Positions 34,661 to 47,790 of a DNA stretch of 64,000 nucleotides are shown here, one piece after another; the stretch's first letter is position 1, and every line of letters begins with the position of its first letter. The stretch spans positions 1 through 64,000 of the forward strand of contig JAVXUO010002567.1 of assembly GCA_033065855.1 (NCBI GenBank). Direction: 5' to 3'. A model generated the notes under the pieces. It was not told the origin of the DNA, did not search any database, and was given only the letters and a program-made list of their open reading frames with translations. The position numbers and the translations under genes were made by a program. This DNA is from Escallonia rubra (lineage: Eukaryota; Streptophyta; Magnoliopsida; Escalloniales; Escalloniaceae).

Positions 34661-36953
34661 GAAATCAGATCTTCCAAATTATTGCATCAATTCTCTGTAG
34701 ATTCTGGGTGGTTATACGTACTTCATCTGGGTACCTGTGAGTGATCTGATTAAAGGGATGACTTCATGGATTTGTCCAAATTCTAAACCGTTACTGCCAA
34801 GGCGTGAGAACCACTTGATGCAACAGGTCCAGACAGTAAAGACGCTGTCACGGGTTGAAGCATCCGTTAGCATCTAAGTCAAAAATAATCGTGGAGACCA
34901 TCCCACACAGATCGAGCAGAAGCGAAATGGGTGTATTTGTTTAGAGGACACGGAGATGCCCCCGTTAAAATACTTCCTCCGTTAAGGGTGTCATGGCCGA
35001 AATAAACAATTTCTGAAAGAAAGTTAACCAGAAATAACTGAAAATTGATTAGCAAAAAAAGTATGCGTTACTTACAAAGTTAGAACAAGAATAAAGCAAA
35101 AGTGGGCTTCAGGCTACACACAGCAAATAAGTGGGATCCATGAATGTCCACTGCTGCACCTGACAAAATAAGGAGAGAGCTCACGTACCGCTTTAAAGGG
35201 CGAACAGCTCATGGTCGCCTTTACAAAACTGATTCCATCATCTATGATTGAGATGCGAAAACTTCTGAATAGCTATCTTACATCTGAACCGCAGGAAAGA
35301 GGGGGGGAGAAGAGAACTATTATAGTTTGTGTCTATAGTAGCACTAAAAAGCATAACTAGTGAGATCCTCGAGCTCTTACATGAGAGCAGTGGAAACATA
35401 GTTTCTAGGAAAAGTAAACTCACCGTAGTGGTAAGAAAAGATTTATAGATCTGCACATTGATGAAAGAAAGATTAGGATGACTTCATAAACGCTTGATCC
35501 ACTCGGATGTGTTGCAAAAACATGGAAATTGCAGTTGGGCCATATGCACATATCTTGTATAGACGATTGATTCTTTTCTTGAAAGCTTGTGCCAGAAGTG
35601 AAATGGGTTACAAGCAGCACGCCAGGGTATAATTTATCTGGCAAATCAAACATTGATATTGTCCGGGCAGATGAGAAACTGTTTCGCAGGCAAAAAGATA
35701 GTGCAAGTCAACAGTATGCAAGTTCAAAAGGATTATCATAGCTTCCTCACAGACAGAAACCTGAACACGGAGATGCTATAAATTTAGTGGTGATTCAATA
35801 CAGTTCAAATAAGAAAATCGAGTTGACAAAGCATTTAAGTGCTATAATTGCAACGAAAGCAGAACTAAGGAGCCAAATAGAAAGACAACATGCCTGACAT
35901 AGTTATACCAACCATTAACAGACCATGTCAGCAACCACTAGGCTCGGCATGCCCTTCAAGAAACTTCAGAAGATGCAAGTGCTTTGCAGTACACTGCTCA
36001 GCTAATTTTTGCTCCTTGGCTTCTGCATCCTCCTCCTCAATCCCTGTTCTCTTTGTTCAGACTCAGTCCATGTCAGAACCTTGTGCTTTTTCCGAAAAGC
36101 TTTTACCTTCCAAGAGAATCTGTTGATAAAAACTGAAAAAGCATGGGGATTAATGGTACGGTAAGCAGTACCAGCCACTTTCAATGAAAGAGATGATATG
36201 ATACATACTCCAACTTTGCCTAAAAGATCAGAATTGAGTTTTGATTGCAGTAATATAAATCAACCTGTATGTTCAGTGTTCCTCGCATTTAAAATAAAGG
36301 TGAAAGGGTTCTGGCTTCAAATGGCTTACTTAGACTTAGCGCACATTAAATCCCTCTCTCTCCCTACCTCTTCTAAGGTAATATATAAAAATTAAAAGCA
36401 TTCCAGCTTCAAACGGTTTAGGCTTATACGTCTAATTTACCCAAGCACATTAAAGCACATATCATCATCATCACTGTGACATCGATAGGCATTTAGAAAG
36501 GTTGTCTGTGGTCCACCCGTCTATCTCGTGATTAAAGATACCATAGTTCAAGAGACAAGAATGAACCAATGGAGTTAATGGGTACAAGTCAAAAGATCGA
36601 CTTTTTGCACAGGCACCATAGAGGATATAAATAGCTTGTTAGGTGTAAAACCGCGCTCTGGACCCGATCTAAAATAACCTTGGTGTAAATATTCGTGTTC
36701 AATGTGATATTGTAATGTCACAAATGCAATTACGGTTCAACTTACCTAATCGTGCTAGTTATTCAATCTGCCCTCATTTACCTTAGAGAACAAAAATCTC
36801 TAGCATTAAATTGTTAAAAGCACTTACCTGATGTGGGATCAGAGCCACAAGAAATATGTATATTAAAGTGTTATTTACTATTCCCAACGTGGATTTATAT
36901 TCTCAACAGATCACGCATGCTATAAGGCAGTAGAACTTACCACCTCATATTCA
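34661..36953. other. Gene-poor interval, nothing firmly recognised
   Basis: Short open frames at 35420-35653 and 36002-36184 (minus) have non-repetitive composition but no family motif I recognise. No tandem repeat or transposon end was seen before the Helitron terminus at 36954. Confidence 0.4.
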
Positions 36954-38545
36954 CTAGTTTTAATCCCGTGCGTTGCACACGGGGAAGCGTTGTGTAACAA
37001 CTATGATAATACATGTTCAGTTGGGTTATTTCAGGAATTATCTTTTTCTGCCTAGCATATTTCAATCTTGCCTAAGACTCTTACGCAGATAGATCCAACT
37101 TTCCCGGAACGGAAGTAGCCATATCACGGGCTCAATTACACTAAAGCCCTATCTGCAAAATGAAATAGAAATTATAAAATTTAGCAACATTAACATAGAA
37201 GTCTAAAGGAGTGAATACGCATAAAATTTGCAATAACCAAGAAGATTGATAATTGAAGCGATTTAAAAACGATCAAAAGCAATACTAAAATTAAAATTTA
37301 GATAATAATTGAAGCAAATTTTCCTTTGAGAGGCTTACCCCACAACTCTAAGCCCGTGACTATAAAACTTGTGATTTGGCCGCACCAATTGAAGCATAGA
37401 GAAAGATATGGCAACATAAGTGTAATTTATTATAAAGAAAGAAAAAAGGTTACTCTAAGTAACATATTGCAATGGGCAAGTGATTGAGAAGTTACCTAAA
37501 GTACATCTTAAAATTTAGGATAGACTTGAGGAATCTGCTCAGTTTTTTAAAATTTTGAATAACTTGAATGTCGAAAAAGCAAAAGAAATGGAGAAAAAAA
37601 TAGGTTACAGAAAAAATTAAAGAGAATGTCTAAATTGACAAATGGAGAAATGGCAAGATTTTAGGGACAGATAAAGGAGATAGATTGAGAAATGGCAAGA
37701 TTTTTGGAGTAGATAGAGGAGCTGGATTGAGAAGTGGCAAGATAAAAGATGTGACAAAAAAAGGTGAAATAATATACACGAATTAAATTTTTTTTATCCA
37801 CGTGGCAAAAGGAGTGTCCCTGTAGGTGGTGACGTGTCCACTTTCTCTCAGCTTCGACTTTCATATATATACTAGTTTTTTAACCCGTGCATTGCATACG
37901 GAAATGAATTTTAAGAAATGCCACATAAAATTAGAATTAAAAAATCGTATGCAAAAGAACTACTCTAGGAGCAAAGATGAGAGAGAAAATAGGAGATTTG
38001 AATTTTGATTTCACTTAGGATATGAAATTACCCTGATTGAGGAGATAATGATTGAGAGATAATATAGGAATCAATTTTAAAAGAGAGTAAACAATAATGG
38101 CCTAGGTTGGAAGTTCTAACCGTACACAAAGTATTATATATTGAAAAGGAAAGAGAATATTTGTGTCAAATAATTAGCATTTCTTATATGACACGTGGCA
38201 AGCGGAGAGAACTTGATTTTGGGCAAAAAAATTTGGGAATAATTGTGGAATAAGATATTAATTAGATTAATGAGATAATAATAATTATAAGAACTTGATT
38301 AAGGTGCAATAATTACAAATTACTTTTAAATTTTAAATTTAAACTGATAAGAAAAATTTTAACTGATTGGAGAGAGATAACTGAATTCAAAAATTAAAGT
38401 GATAATGGTAAGTAATTAAAGTTAGTTTATATAATAATAAATTAAATCCACATGGCGAAAAGAGAGAATGTCCACGTAGGCGGTGACGTGGCAATATTCT
38501 CTCAGCTTCGCCTTTCATATATATATAATTAGATATATAGTTAGA
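36954..38545 (-). mobile_element. Non-autonomous Helitron A, interrupted by Helitron B
   Basis: Read on the minus strand the element ends in CTAG (36957-36954) followed by host T, and about 8 bp before it there is the classic Helitron hairpin CCCGTGTGC...CACGGG (36965-36983). Its 5' part is split: TATATATATGAAAGTCGAAGCTGAG lies at about 37870-37846, and upstream of Helitron B the minus strand reads ATCTAACTATATA (38546-38534). Removing B restores TCTAACTATATATATATATG, a typical 5'-TC end after host A. The element is about 930 bp without B and has no coding capacity. The 5' end could alternatively be at 38550. Confidence 0.8.
37872..38533 (-). mobile_element. Non-autonomous Helitron B, inserted in Helitron A
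   Basis: A 662-bp element on the minus strand from TCTAATTATATATATATG (5', 38533) to CTAG (3', 37872), with the hairpin CCGTATGCAATGCACGGG just before the 3' end (37884-37901). It sits between host A (38534) and T (37871), the Helitron target rule. Both termini are close relatives of those of Helitron A (shared GAAAGNCGAAGCTGAGAGAA and a (G)TCACC(G/A)CC block), so the two belong to one family. No Rep/helicase is encoded. Confidence 0.82.
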
Positions 38546-38550
38546 TTAGA

Positions 38551-40854
38551 TTTCTCATTCGACAATGAGTGTTGACAGTTCATTGCTGAAAAAAATTCAT
38601 TTTAACTTGCGTCAAAGTTTAAGCCGTTAGGTACATGATTGAGGTTTTTAGGTAAGATTGACAACATCCCTTCAAAAAGAGCATTCGTGCTTAAATAACT
38701 GGAAGGATGGAGGATAAAAAATTTGAAAGGTACACAAGTAACAAAGCATTTTGCCTTATTTCATGGAAAAAGATCCACGCTTTTGTTTATTTTTGCTTCT
38801 TTTTTTTTTTAATGCGATTGGAAGGATCCATCTTGGAATTCCTACGGCTGATTTTCTACAGATTTTTTGCTGTTTTTAATTGGAAAAAAATGTGAAATCA
38901 AGCTGGCTCCTCAATTTCATCCCTTTTCTATCTTTATGTCTGCTCTAGTTCTCCTTCACAAATCATGTACAAGCTATGTAAAAGAAATGGAAGCTAATAA
39001 GAAATTCCAGTGTTTTTTCAATGTCCGATTCATCATCTTCTCTGGGGTGTGATGCTCAAGAACCTAGGTGCGATGCCTAGGTATTTTCTTTTGCGTGATG
39101 CCTAAGAACTCGGTGATGCCTAAGTTAGTTTGTTTATCTGTCTCTTCCTTTAATTTTTAGCTTGCACAGTTCCACCCTAAGCCTAAGCTTCAACCTGAAC
39201 AGCACATTTCCTTGCCCTTTTAACTCTCAAAGACTTGATCCCTTCTTAAACCCGAAAGACTAGATAATCAGACCCAAATGTCCTCCTCCTCTGCGTCAAG
39301 AGTCTATGCTGCTCTCCACCGACGAATTACATAAAGAAACTCCACAATGGGTTAAAGAGATGATTGAGCTTCTAGCTGATGAAACTACAGTTCTCCTGAA
39401 GCATTTCACGAGGAAATTGGAATGAACTTTGGCATCTTTTCTTCTTATGGGGTCACATGGGAATTCTATTGTAGCTTATTTTAGAGGCTCCCAATTTCAC
39501 AGAAAACATGGAAGCAACCAAGTGAAAGACAAACGTCTGAGCAGAAATAGGATTTCCCCACAGGAGAACCCAGGTTATAGACCTTACGACACCCAACAGT
39601 GCCAAGTGCCTGAAAACCTTTAATTTATGAGACTTCCAAGTGTTTGTGAATTAGCTTTAAAATATGAGCTTAAGTCTGTAAAAGAAAAAGTGACTTACTT
39701 AATCTGCAGTAAATGAGGCGTGGAAGATTTTTATCCCCGAAGCATCTTTTCAATGTTTGCTTGCTCCTCTCTCTCCTCCAAAGCTCCCCCTGCAAATTCT
39801 GGCAACCCAATACCAAACATTAAAGGATACAGAACAACAAGTAGAGAGATATAGATACGTGCTTAAACTTTGAATAGCATATGATTTCAAATACGGTACC
39901 TGCTCATTTAAGTTATGGTAAACACACAGTGCGTGAACTTTTTAGAATGGTTAAACGAAAAAGCAATGCAAGCTAGATAGCCTACACAGTTCTGTAATCA
40001 GAGCTACCAAGGGGTAGGGTCAGTTTTAGACAAATGGTTAGCAACAAGCACTGAAGGAAATCAGGTATAACAAATGGCATCATGTTACCTTTTTAACTCG
40101 TATGACATCTTAAGAAAGAATGCATTAACGAACTTCAGCACTCCTCTTGACCCTTGATATCATGTGCATAAAAGAGCAAACTAGAAAGATCTTATCAATT
40201 TTTCCTCCTCTCATATTTATATATAGCTAACTAAAAAGCATCGCTGTAGAGTGTGCATAAAAGTAGACAGATCCCCTTCTCCAGACAGCAAGTTATCAAG
40301 TATATTGGTAGTACACCACCTCCAAAATTTTCTCTCATAAGCTCTGCCCAAAGTAAAACCTTAAGTCTACACAATGACTGCCCAAAAGGTCGCTGCAACT
40401 TGACTTTGTTAAATCCTACTTAATGTCATGCCAACACAAGATTCGATATATGCTTAACAACAGCAACTACTTTAAATCCAGACTCCCGCCCTAGGCAGAA
40501 GTACATATCACATGGCCACAAACAGTGTCGAAGTTCATTTTCATTACGAATCAATTATCCTTCAAAAACCTCTTCAGTTCTCAATGGTAAGGCTAACCCA
40601 GTAAACCCCAACTTAATATAGGTAGACAAAAGTAAAGAGATTTTAAGGGATATTAAAAGATTGCCTTTAGCTTAGGCTTGCTTGTTAGGAGCCCATTCGA
40701 GATCGATTCATTAGATGAGTAGATTAAATTTCGTTAAGCACAGATTTTAGCCTGACCAGCTATAGACCATCCGACTTTGTAAGAAACGTCCGGTTGGGAA
40801 AATTTCTGACATTGAACTGTAGCATAAACAAGTAAAACTCAAGCTTCAAATTTT
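38551..40854. other. Gene-poor interval
   Basis: No gene is supported. A possible terminal exon on the minus strand (39727-39790) is described under findings. A plus-strand frame near 39300-39422 (TPQWVKEMIELLADETT...) looks protein-like but has no start or recognised family. Confidence 0.35.
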
Positions 40855-40859
40855 CGCCC

Positions 40860-41345
40860 AACAAACTTTTGCTCTGAGCTTGAGCAATCCAGCACTCCGC
40901 TCAACTCAATTTGGCTCGTCTAAACCTCAACTTATTAAGATAACGTACAAGCCTGAAAGGTCAATTTCTAAGTATGCTGGGATAAACTTTTAGAAGAGAG
41001 ACACTGCATGATTCAACAAGAGAACCACAACCTCCAGCTTGCTCCAACGAATCAAATCACTTTCTCCGTATTCCGAGACAACCTAGAAACTCAATAGAAT
41101 TTTGCTCCGACCTTGAGCAAGCCAACACGCTGCTCAACTCGACTTGGCCTGTCCGCACCCCTACTTATTAATATAAGTTACAAGCCTGAAAAGCTAACTC
41201 TAAAAAGGCTAGAATAAACTTCTAGAAGAGAAACGACCGCATGATCCAAATTGTTTACCAAGAGAGCCACAACCTCCAGCTTGCTCCAGCGAATCAACTC
41301 ACTATCTCCAAGTTCCCAGACAACCAAGAAACTCTTGCAGGCCTT
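40860..41345. repeat. Tandem duplication with a unit of about 240 bp
   Basis: CCTCCAGCTTGCTCCAACGA at 41031 recurs at 41273 with one change, and the GCTCAACTC...TTGGC(C/T) block near 40900 recurs near 41137. Two diverged copies with a spacing of 235-242 bp. A minus-strand frame (41178-41375) arises in the second copy; no family recognised. Confidence 0.7.
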
Positions 41346-41399
41346 GAACTGGGCATAATCTAATCCTGCCTTCACCGGCCTTCCATACTAAAGGTGTCT

Positions 41400-43208
41400 C
41401 TCCAATACCTACCGGCCCTAATCTTTAGTGATAAGTGCGCAAATCAAGCATCGGTAGAGATGTTATCTCTTCAGCTAATACTTTCATAATAAATGGTGAA
41501 AAAACCAGATGAAAGGAAACCTATAAACAGCTACTTGTTCAATAATCCTTGTTCTCTTCCTTTATATGCTAAAATCATCTCTTTTACCGGCTCCCTATAC
41601 ATGTCCAAGCAATTTCATTCGTAGAGATATCTTCTTGAAGGCCCACTTTGCACTTAATATAATTCAATTATATCTTTTCATCCAAACCATTTCCCTTACA
41701 AGTAGAGAATCCTTTCTGGTTACGAATTCCAACACTTGGTGTTGCTTTTGCCAAATGGGTCATAAATTATGATCCGGCTGGCATGTAGCAAACCGCCATT
41801 CATGTAGACATATCTGACCTTAAAACGTTTACTTTTTATGCACTTGGGTCCCTTTCCGCTGCTTTCAGCAACATCCACACAACACTGAAAAAGACCACAA
41901 CATTATAGCCAACTCATAAATGGAACATATAATTTCATCAATTCCTCCCACATCTTACACATTCAGAACTACTCAATTAAAATCCTTCCTAGAATCCTAA
42001 AATTGTATAACATCCACAGAATCCTAAATGACAAATCCAAATCTATAAACGACGTAATTTCCTCTGAAATGTGGTATGGTATACAATGAGCAACCATAAT
42101 TTAAAAGAAAAAGTGAAATGTCGTCACATTTTGCATTTCTGAAAATGCAATAAATAATGGGTTCATCAGATTTAATAACTTACAATGATAATACGAAACG
42201 ACATACTCTATCACAATGATCTTGACATACAACTGCGAAATATACGCTGCTTTATATTTCAACGACGAGAAAACTTGTATATGCTGTGAACCAGTTTAAG
42301 TTCTTCCTTTTGCCACTTTGGCTACATGTATCCCATCATCTTCCCACCATTCTTTCTCCCAATTCAATTCTTTGGATTTTCCTTTCATAACATCAGTCTA
42401 CTTTTCTTTTAATCAGCTTGTTTGCTTTTTCCACGTCCTTACTAGAATATATGAATTCAAGAACATTGTCTCCTAAACCGTGTTGGTTTAACAAGGTAAA
42501 CACTCGATTTGGAAACTTTTTACATACTAATTGTAATTTCACCAAAAACCGGAAGGAAAAGCACAAGATGGAATGTACATATAAAGTTTCTTTCATAAGT
42601 TAACTCGCGTACACTTCTATACCATGCATGTCAATTACATGATTGTAAGCAATTAAAGTACAAAACAATAGCAAATTCACGCATTAGTATTTCAGGAAAC
42701 ATTATACAAGTCAGATTAGAGATCTTTATATTCTGTTATTACTGTTTCGTCAAAGTTAAAACTCAGTCCAAGTAAAATAACCTGGAACATATAGTTAGTA
42801 ACAAGTTAACTATTAGGTATATGTTTTACATTCACTGTGAAAAGAAAGGACAGGTGAGTCCTGTGCTTTTGTTAACGGAATATTTTTCTACACTATAGCC
42901 ACTTGTGCGTAGTCATGGAATGAAATAGGCAAGGGATTAAATGCTTTTAAACATATTTTCAGTTTCTGATAGAAAATAGGGCTTGGTGGAGAGTGGAGCA
43001 TGATCTGTGCATAATCGTAACGTCATTCCTTGAGAAAATGTCACAAAACTAAAACCCGTTAACCGTAAGGTCAGTGGAATTATCCGTGTCTTTGATGCCA
43101 TTGTCGCCTGATGTTGCCATTGCCTTCATTTAATTATCAACACAATGAGATACTCTCACGCATAAACTAAAGCGACCATTTGCAAGCATAACTAGTTACC
43201 AAACCTAC
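41400..43208. other. Intergenic sequence, nothing recognised
   Basis: A/T-rich unique-looking sequence; the short frame 42393-42596 (minus) has no recognisable motif. Confidence 0.4.
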
Positions 43209-43214
43209 TTAAGG

Positions 43215-43560
43215 GCTATGTTACATGGACTCTTCGGTTTGCGTGAAGTACCCGTGTCGGACACTCGACATTTGGACATGGGTATGGGATATGTGTCCGA
43301 CACATCTCATAGGATATGACATTATCAATACTATAAATAGTTTTTTGTTTAATTAATTATTGCTTTGATAGGAGACAAGTTGTCAATTAAAACCAAGTAC
43401 ATCACACAAAACACCTTTTTACCTTCGAAATAACTGAAAAGCAATAACAAATATGAACATTTTGCCGTGTCCCCGTGTCTTGCATTTTCAAAATTAGACG
43501 AGTCCGACACTTGGACACGTATCCGATCCGGACACTTGTACCGAGTCCATGTAACATAGC
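43215..43560. mobile_element. MITE with 18-bp perfect terminal inverted repeats
   Basis: GCTATGTTACATGGACTC at 43215-43232 is exactly inverted at 43543-43560. The flanks share TTAAGG (43209-43214 and 43561-43566), a 6-bp target duplication. The interior is rich in GTGTCCGACAC-type words. It is 346 bp long and non-coding. A similar GTGTCCGACAC vocabulary occurs at 7381-7905 and 50905-51000. Confidence 0.88.
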
Positions 43561-43566
43561 TTAAGG

Positions 43567-45868
43567 ATAAGAAAGAAAAACCAAAAAACATAGATTTAAG
43601 CACTACGGCAGCACTTTGTGAAAATAAAGGCACGAATGGGAGCCATGTGCTGGCTGGAAATGTATCAGAGCACTTCCGAAGTTTAGAAATGTATTCCAAG
43701 GTTTTTCAGTTTTCACCATATCCATCAACTAAGAGTACGCAGCTGACACAACTTCATAGCTCAGCAAACATGAGACAATTATCTCTCGAGGTCGATGTAT
43801 AAAAATTCTTCGTTGTAAAAAATAAGTACTACTGGTTCACAGATTCTGGGGGGATTTAATTAAGGCTATGTCGTTATATTGGATGATTAGGGACAAGGAA
43901 GATTACTTCAACAGTTGGGCACAGGGCAAGATTTTCATCACAACTGAGGAGAATTGTGCACATAAGTAGTACAATTCCCCTCATCCTATACAGCGCATTT
44001 CATGCAATCGTTGCAAAGTGTATTAACAACGCAGGTACTAACATTAGTTAAATGAACTATTTTATTTTTTTTCTATTCTTTGAAATCTTTTACTTTCCTC
44101 TTCTTTCAGCCAGCCAATTTTGGTAAATCCGGAAATTTCGACTTGCATTAATACAATTTGACCAAGCATTTTGAACTGCACAATTTAATGGCGAACTAGA
44201 TCAATTTCACTTTTATAATGTCATCTTAGAAACCGGTGAGAGGGGCATGTATAATCTGATTTTAGAAGAGCAGGAAAAACAAGCAATAGGTATTTATGAC
44301 ATCTTAAACTGTCTTTTACCGATATCGAAGGCAAGTAATAAACAATTATTGTCTAGGAGGGAAACAATAAAAAAGTTCAAGAGTGACCAACCACTTGTAG
44401 AGATTTTAGTCTTTGTTGACATCTATTTCTCTGCATACAATTTTGAACGCAAAATCTCTTGAAACAAAGAGAGAGAGAATCATTAGTGTGGGCATAATTG
44501 CAAGATATCCTCTCCAAAAGAGCATAGCTCAAAGTTCATGAACCTTCGTCTAGATGTGCTTCTCCATCACCTTACGTGTTTACTTACAAGATCATTCATA
44601 AGTCACTTTTTATCATTTGCAAAACCTTATAAGTTCACATTTATCCATATTTCTTGAAGAATGCACAACTTTAGCTTGTTTATGTCTGTTTATGCTTCTG
44701 ATTTTAATGTGCTAAAGGAATTTAAGAAGGAAAGTTGAGTATATAAAGCAATATTATGATCTGGCTAAGTTCTTTCTTGTTTACGTAGGCATTTGTACTA
44801 TGTGACATTTCTTGGAGATAAATGTTTTACATCTTTATATGGAGACTCAGTATGACACTGGTGAGCTTTTTTGTACTTGCCGCTTGCTATATGTGTGAAA
44901 GATAGCTCTACAATGCCTACTATGAGATTGTCAACAATTGTGGCAGAAAGTTTTGAAGAGTAGCACTAGAATTCTTGGAAGTTGGACTCCGCAACCAGAT
45001 GGTACACATAAAATGCTGCAAAAGGATTTCTGTCGGATAGGTGGCCTTGAAAATGATTTTAAAGTCTAGTTACACTGGAAAATAATTTTCTTTTTCGCTA
45101 CTGAAACGCCATTCAATACAATAGGAGCTTGAGGTATATGAGGAAGGATTTACCCAACTAATTTATGGGAAGAAAGGATTTACCCGACTAATGTTTATGT
45201 ATGAAGACCAGAGGTTAAATCATTATTTTTTTATGTAAGTTATCCTTCTATTCTTCTCTTAGGCTTTTCTACTAGCTTTGTCTATGAAGAGTACAAAATG
45301 ACAGATGGACCTGATAGAAGACAGACGATGTCAGCTTTATAAAATGCTAAAGGATCTAGCCTTTCACTTATATGTTTCTATACAGAACAGTAACCATGAT
45401 AAGTGTTACAATATATCTTTTTTAAACTGCCCACTACCGAGGGCTTACTCCTTACAAAAGTTGGAAAATTTCTGTTACATTTTGCACTAAGCAAGGAGCA
45501 AGGGAGGGCAAAAAGAACAATTAACAGCTGTGCATAGGCAAGGCAAAGCTCTAGCCATAAGCAAATCAAAGATTCCACAAAAGAAAGAATAACAAGCATT
45601 CCATAAGCAAACAGCATGAGCTCGCCTTCAAATTAACAAAGGTACCACTTAATTTGAACAAACAGTTTGAAAATGCTATGTGAGACAGCTAATCAGTCTA
45701 AACTTACTACTTGAACTTCTGATGGCACCCCAACTAAGGCTGCACATTGCGCATAGTTGGCAGTGAACAAGATGACTGCAACCTTGAGCTACTTCACACC
45801 AGTGCAGGTACATTGGGGCATAGAAAGATAGTTTCTCAACCTCCACAAAATTAGATGAAACGGCTTTA
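43567..45868. other. Intergenic sequence and 3' flank of the F-box gene
   Basis: No gene or clear element recognised. A small imperfect duplication of AAAGGATTTACCC(A/G)ACTAAT occurs near 45145-45200. Confidence 0.4.
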
Positions 45869-47020
45869 TCAGCTTTCAAGCGATACAAAACTATCATAGT
45901 AAAGACATAGCGAAGCAGGACCCTGTTTATCCAACGGTTCCACTGATATCAAACTCCCACTCTTAATGTTATAATGACAGACGACATTTTCTCCTTGTAA
46001 CCAAACTAATATCTTCCCGTCACAATCACTCAACGGGATATAACCGACCACCTGAATATGAGCATCAACCGGATACAGATGAATGCTGCACTCCATATTC
46101 CACAAGCATTTTGCACGGTCCTTCAGAATCCATATCTCCATAGTCGAAACATCCTTCCGATGGTTAACAAGACATAAACGCCCTTTCAACTCCACCAACT
46201 CCATGACACAGACAGGCGGAGCAAACACATTGCGCGGGAACAGAATCGTCGCAAACTCCTCGTCACCCAAACTCATCACAACAATCCTCTTGTCCAAATC
46301 TCCATCGCTATCCGCCAACGCCATCCAATAAATCTCCCCATCCACACACACCCCGTTCTTCTTCCACGCCAAACACGGCAAATCCCCCACATCCCTCCAA
46401 GCACCCGACACCGGCTCCCCTTCCCTAATTGTTAACACTTCACACCCCATATCGTACGCCTCATCCGGATTCTCCTCTCCGAAGTCGAACAAATCGTCAT
46501 CGAAAAACCCCCGAACCGACAAAACCACGAGCTTATAAACATTCTCCGACGCCAAATACCCGAACCCCATAATCGGATCGTACGGGCGGTGGCGATTGTC
46601 TGGAAGCCTAACAAACTCCTGCGTGCTGGGGTTACACACATGGATCGCCTTGTAAGTCACCAAACACATCAAATTACAGCACGCAATCGCCACGCAGCCC
46701 GCATCAGCAACGCGCTTATCAAACTTATTATAAACAGTTCTATCAACGGCATCGACAGTTAAGAAGTGAACGTTGGACTCGAAGCTTACGGTTTCGAGGT
46801 TGAAGACGTAGTCGTACCTCGAGAGGAGCAGCTTGGGGACTCTGGCGGAGCGATTGCGGTGCAGCTTCTTGAAGTGCGGGTCGGAGGAGATGAGCGAACG
46901 CCATTGCTTCGAGACGGCCTTGAAGGTGCAGAGGACCTTCACGGGGAGCCTTGAGAGGATGTCGATTATCAGGTCACGGGGTAAGGACCCGATGCCTTCG
47001 ATTGGCTCAGCATCATCCAT
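45869..47020 (-). CDS. F-box protein with F-box-associated domain (CPR1/At3g06240 type)
   Basis: Likely substrate-recognition subunit of an SCF (SKP1-CUL1-F-box) ubiquitin ligase. A single exon encodes 383 aa. The F-box is at about 11-52 (GSLPRDLIIDILSRLPVK, AVSKQWRSLISSDPHF), and an F-box-associated beta-propeller-like region follows (about 90-340) with the characteristic IHVCNPSTQEFVRLP, MGFGYLASENVYKLV and CVDGEIYWMA. Length, intronless structure and domain order are usual for this large plant family, whose members regulate turnover of immune receptors and other targets; the target here is unknown. The ATG at 47020 is the first in frame and is preceded by short TGAG/TTGGCT repeats. Coding sequence is clearly more GC-rich than the flanks. 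Confidence 0.95.
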   Translation of the reverse strand: MDDAEPIEGIGSLPRDLIIDILSRLPVKVLCTFKAVSKQWRSLISSDPHFKKLHRNRSARVPKLLLSRYDYVFNLETVSFESNVHFLTVDAVDRTVYNKFDKRVADAGCVAIACCNLMCLVTYKAIHVCNPSTQEFVRLPDNRHRPYDPIMGFGYLASENVYKLVVLSVRGFFDDDLFDFGEENPDEAYDMGCEVLTIREGEPVSGAWRDVGDLPCLAWKKNGVCVDGEIYWMALADSDGDLDKRIVVMSLGDEEFATILFPRNVFAPPVCVMELVELKGRLCLVNHRKDVSTMEIWILKDRAKCLWNMECSIHLYPVDAHIQVVGYIPLSDCDGKILVWLQGENVVCHYNIKSGSLISVEPLDKQGPASLCLYYDSFVSLES

Positions 47021-47039
47021 TGGAGTGAGTGAATGAGTG

Positions 47040-47788
47040 AGTGAGTGAGACTAGGCTTTGGCTTTGGCTTTGGTTTTGGTTTATGGAAAAGGAGGTGGCG
47101 TTAATTACTAAGAGGAGGAGGCGTTAATTACGTGGGCAACCCGGGAGCGTGTACGGCAAGGACGGATCGAAGGAGTCTAACCGGGAGATCAAAATGTCAT
47201 GTGAAAAATTAACGACTAACATAAAAGAATTCGCGTCACGGTTGAATACGTTAAATGCAATATGAATTATTCAATTTGACTAATAATCATATAATTTTAC
47301 TATTTATAATAATTTATTTAACTTGTAAAGTTAGTGAACAATAAACTACTAATCTTGCATGAAAGAAACTTTACTCTTATTGTATATATGTATTATTAGT
47401 GCGATTATCAATTGTATAATGGCAATAGTCACGTATAAGTTAACATACTATAACAATTTAAATTAAAAAAGAAAAAAAATAACCTTGATATATTAGTGTG
47501 TACTTTAAAATTTGGAGATTTAGAATTTGGAAGAATGAAAATGGACAAGAAAACGAAAAAGATAAAGATTACGACGGCCGATGGCACAAAAAATAAAAAA
47601 CATTACAAAATGAAATCTAATACATTGATATATAATATGGTGGCATTTTAGTAAATATATTAAACATAACTTCCTATTATTTAAAACAACTTAAAAAAAA
47701 TTTCTCAAACATTAAGGGGTGTCATGCCCCCCCCCCCCCTGGTCATGCTTGGGCTCCGCCCCTGATGCAGGGCGTGGGCTTAGTATTA
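47040..47788. other. Upstream flank of the F-box gene
   Basis: Contains the F-box gene 5' region, then A/T-rich sequence and a poly-C run near 47729-47741 followed by TTGGGCTCCGCCCCTGATG, a phrase common at decayed transposon edges in plants. No gene seen. Confidence 0.4.
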
Positions 47789-47790
47789 TA

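Noticed and set aside
46083-47036. Open frames antisense to the F-box gene
   Set aside because: Shadows of the intact F-box reading frame.
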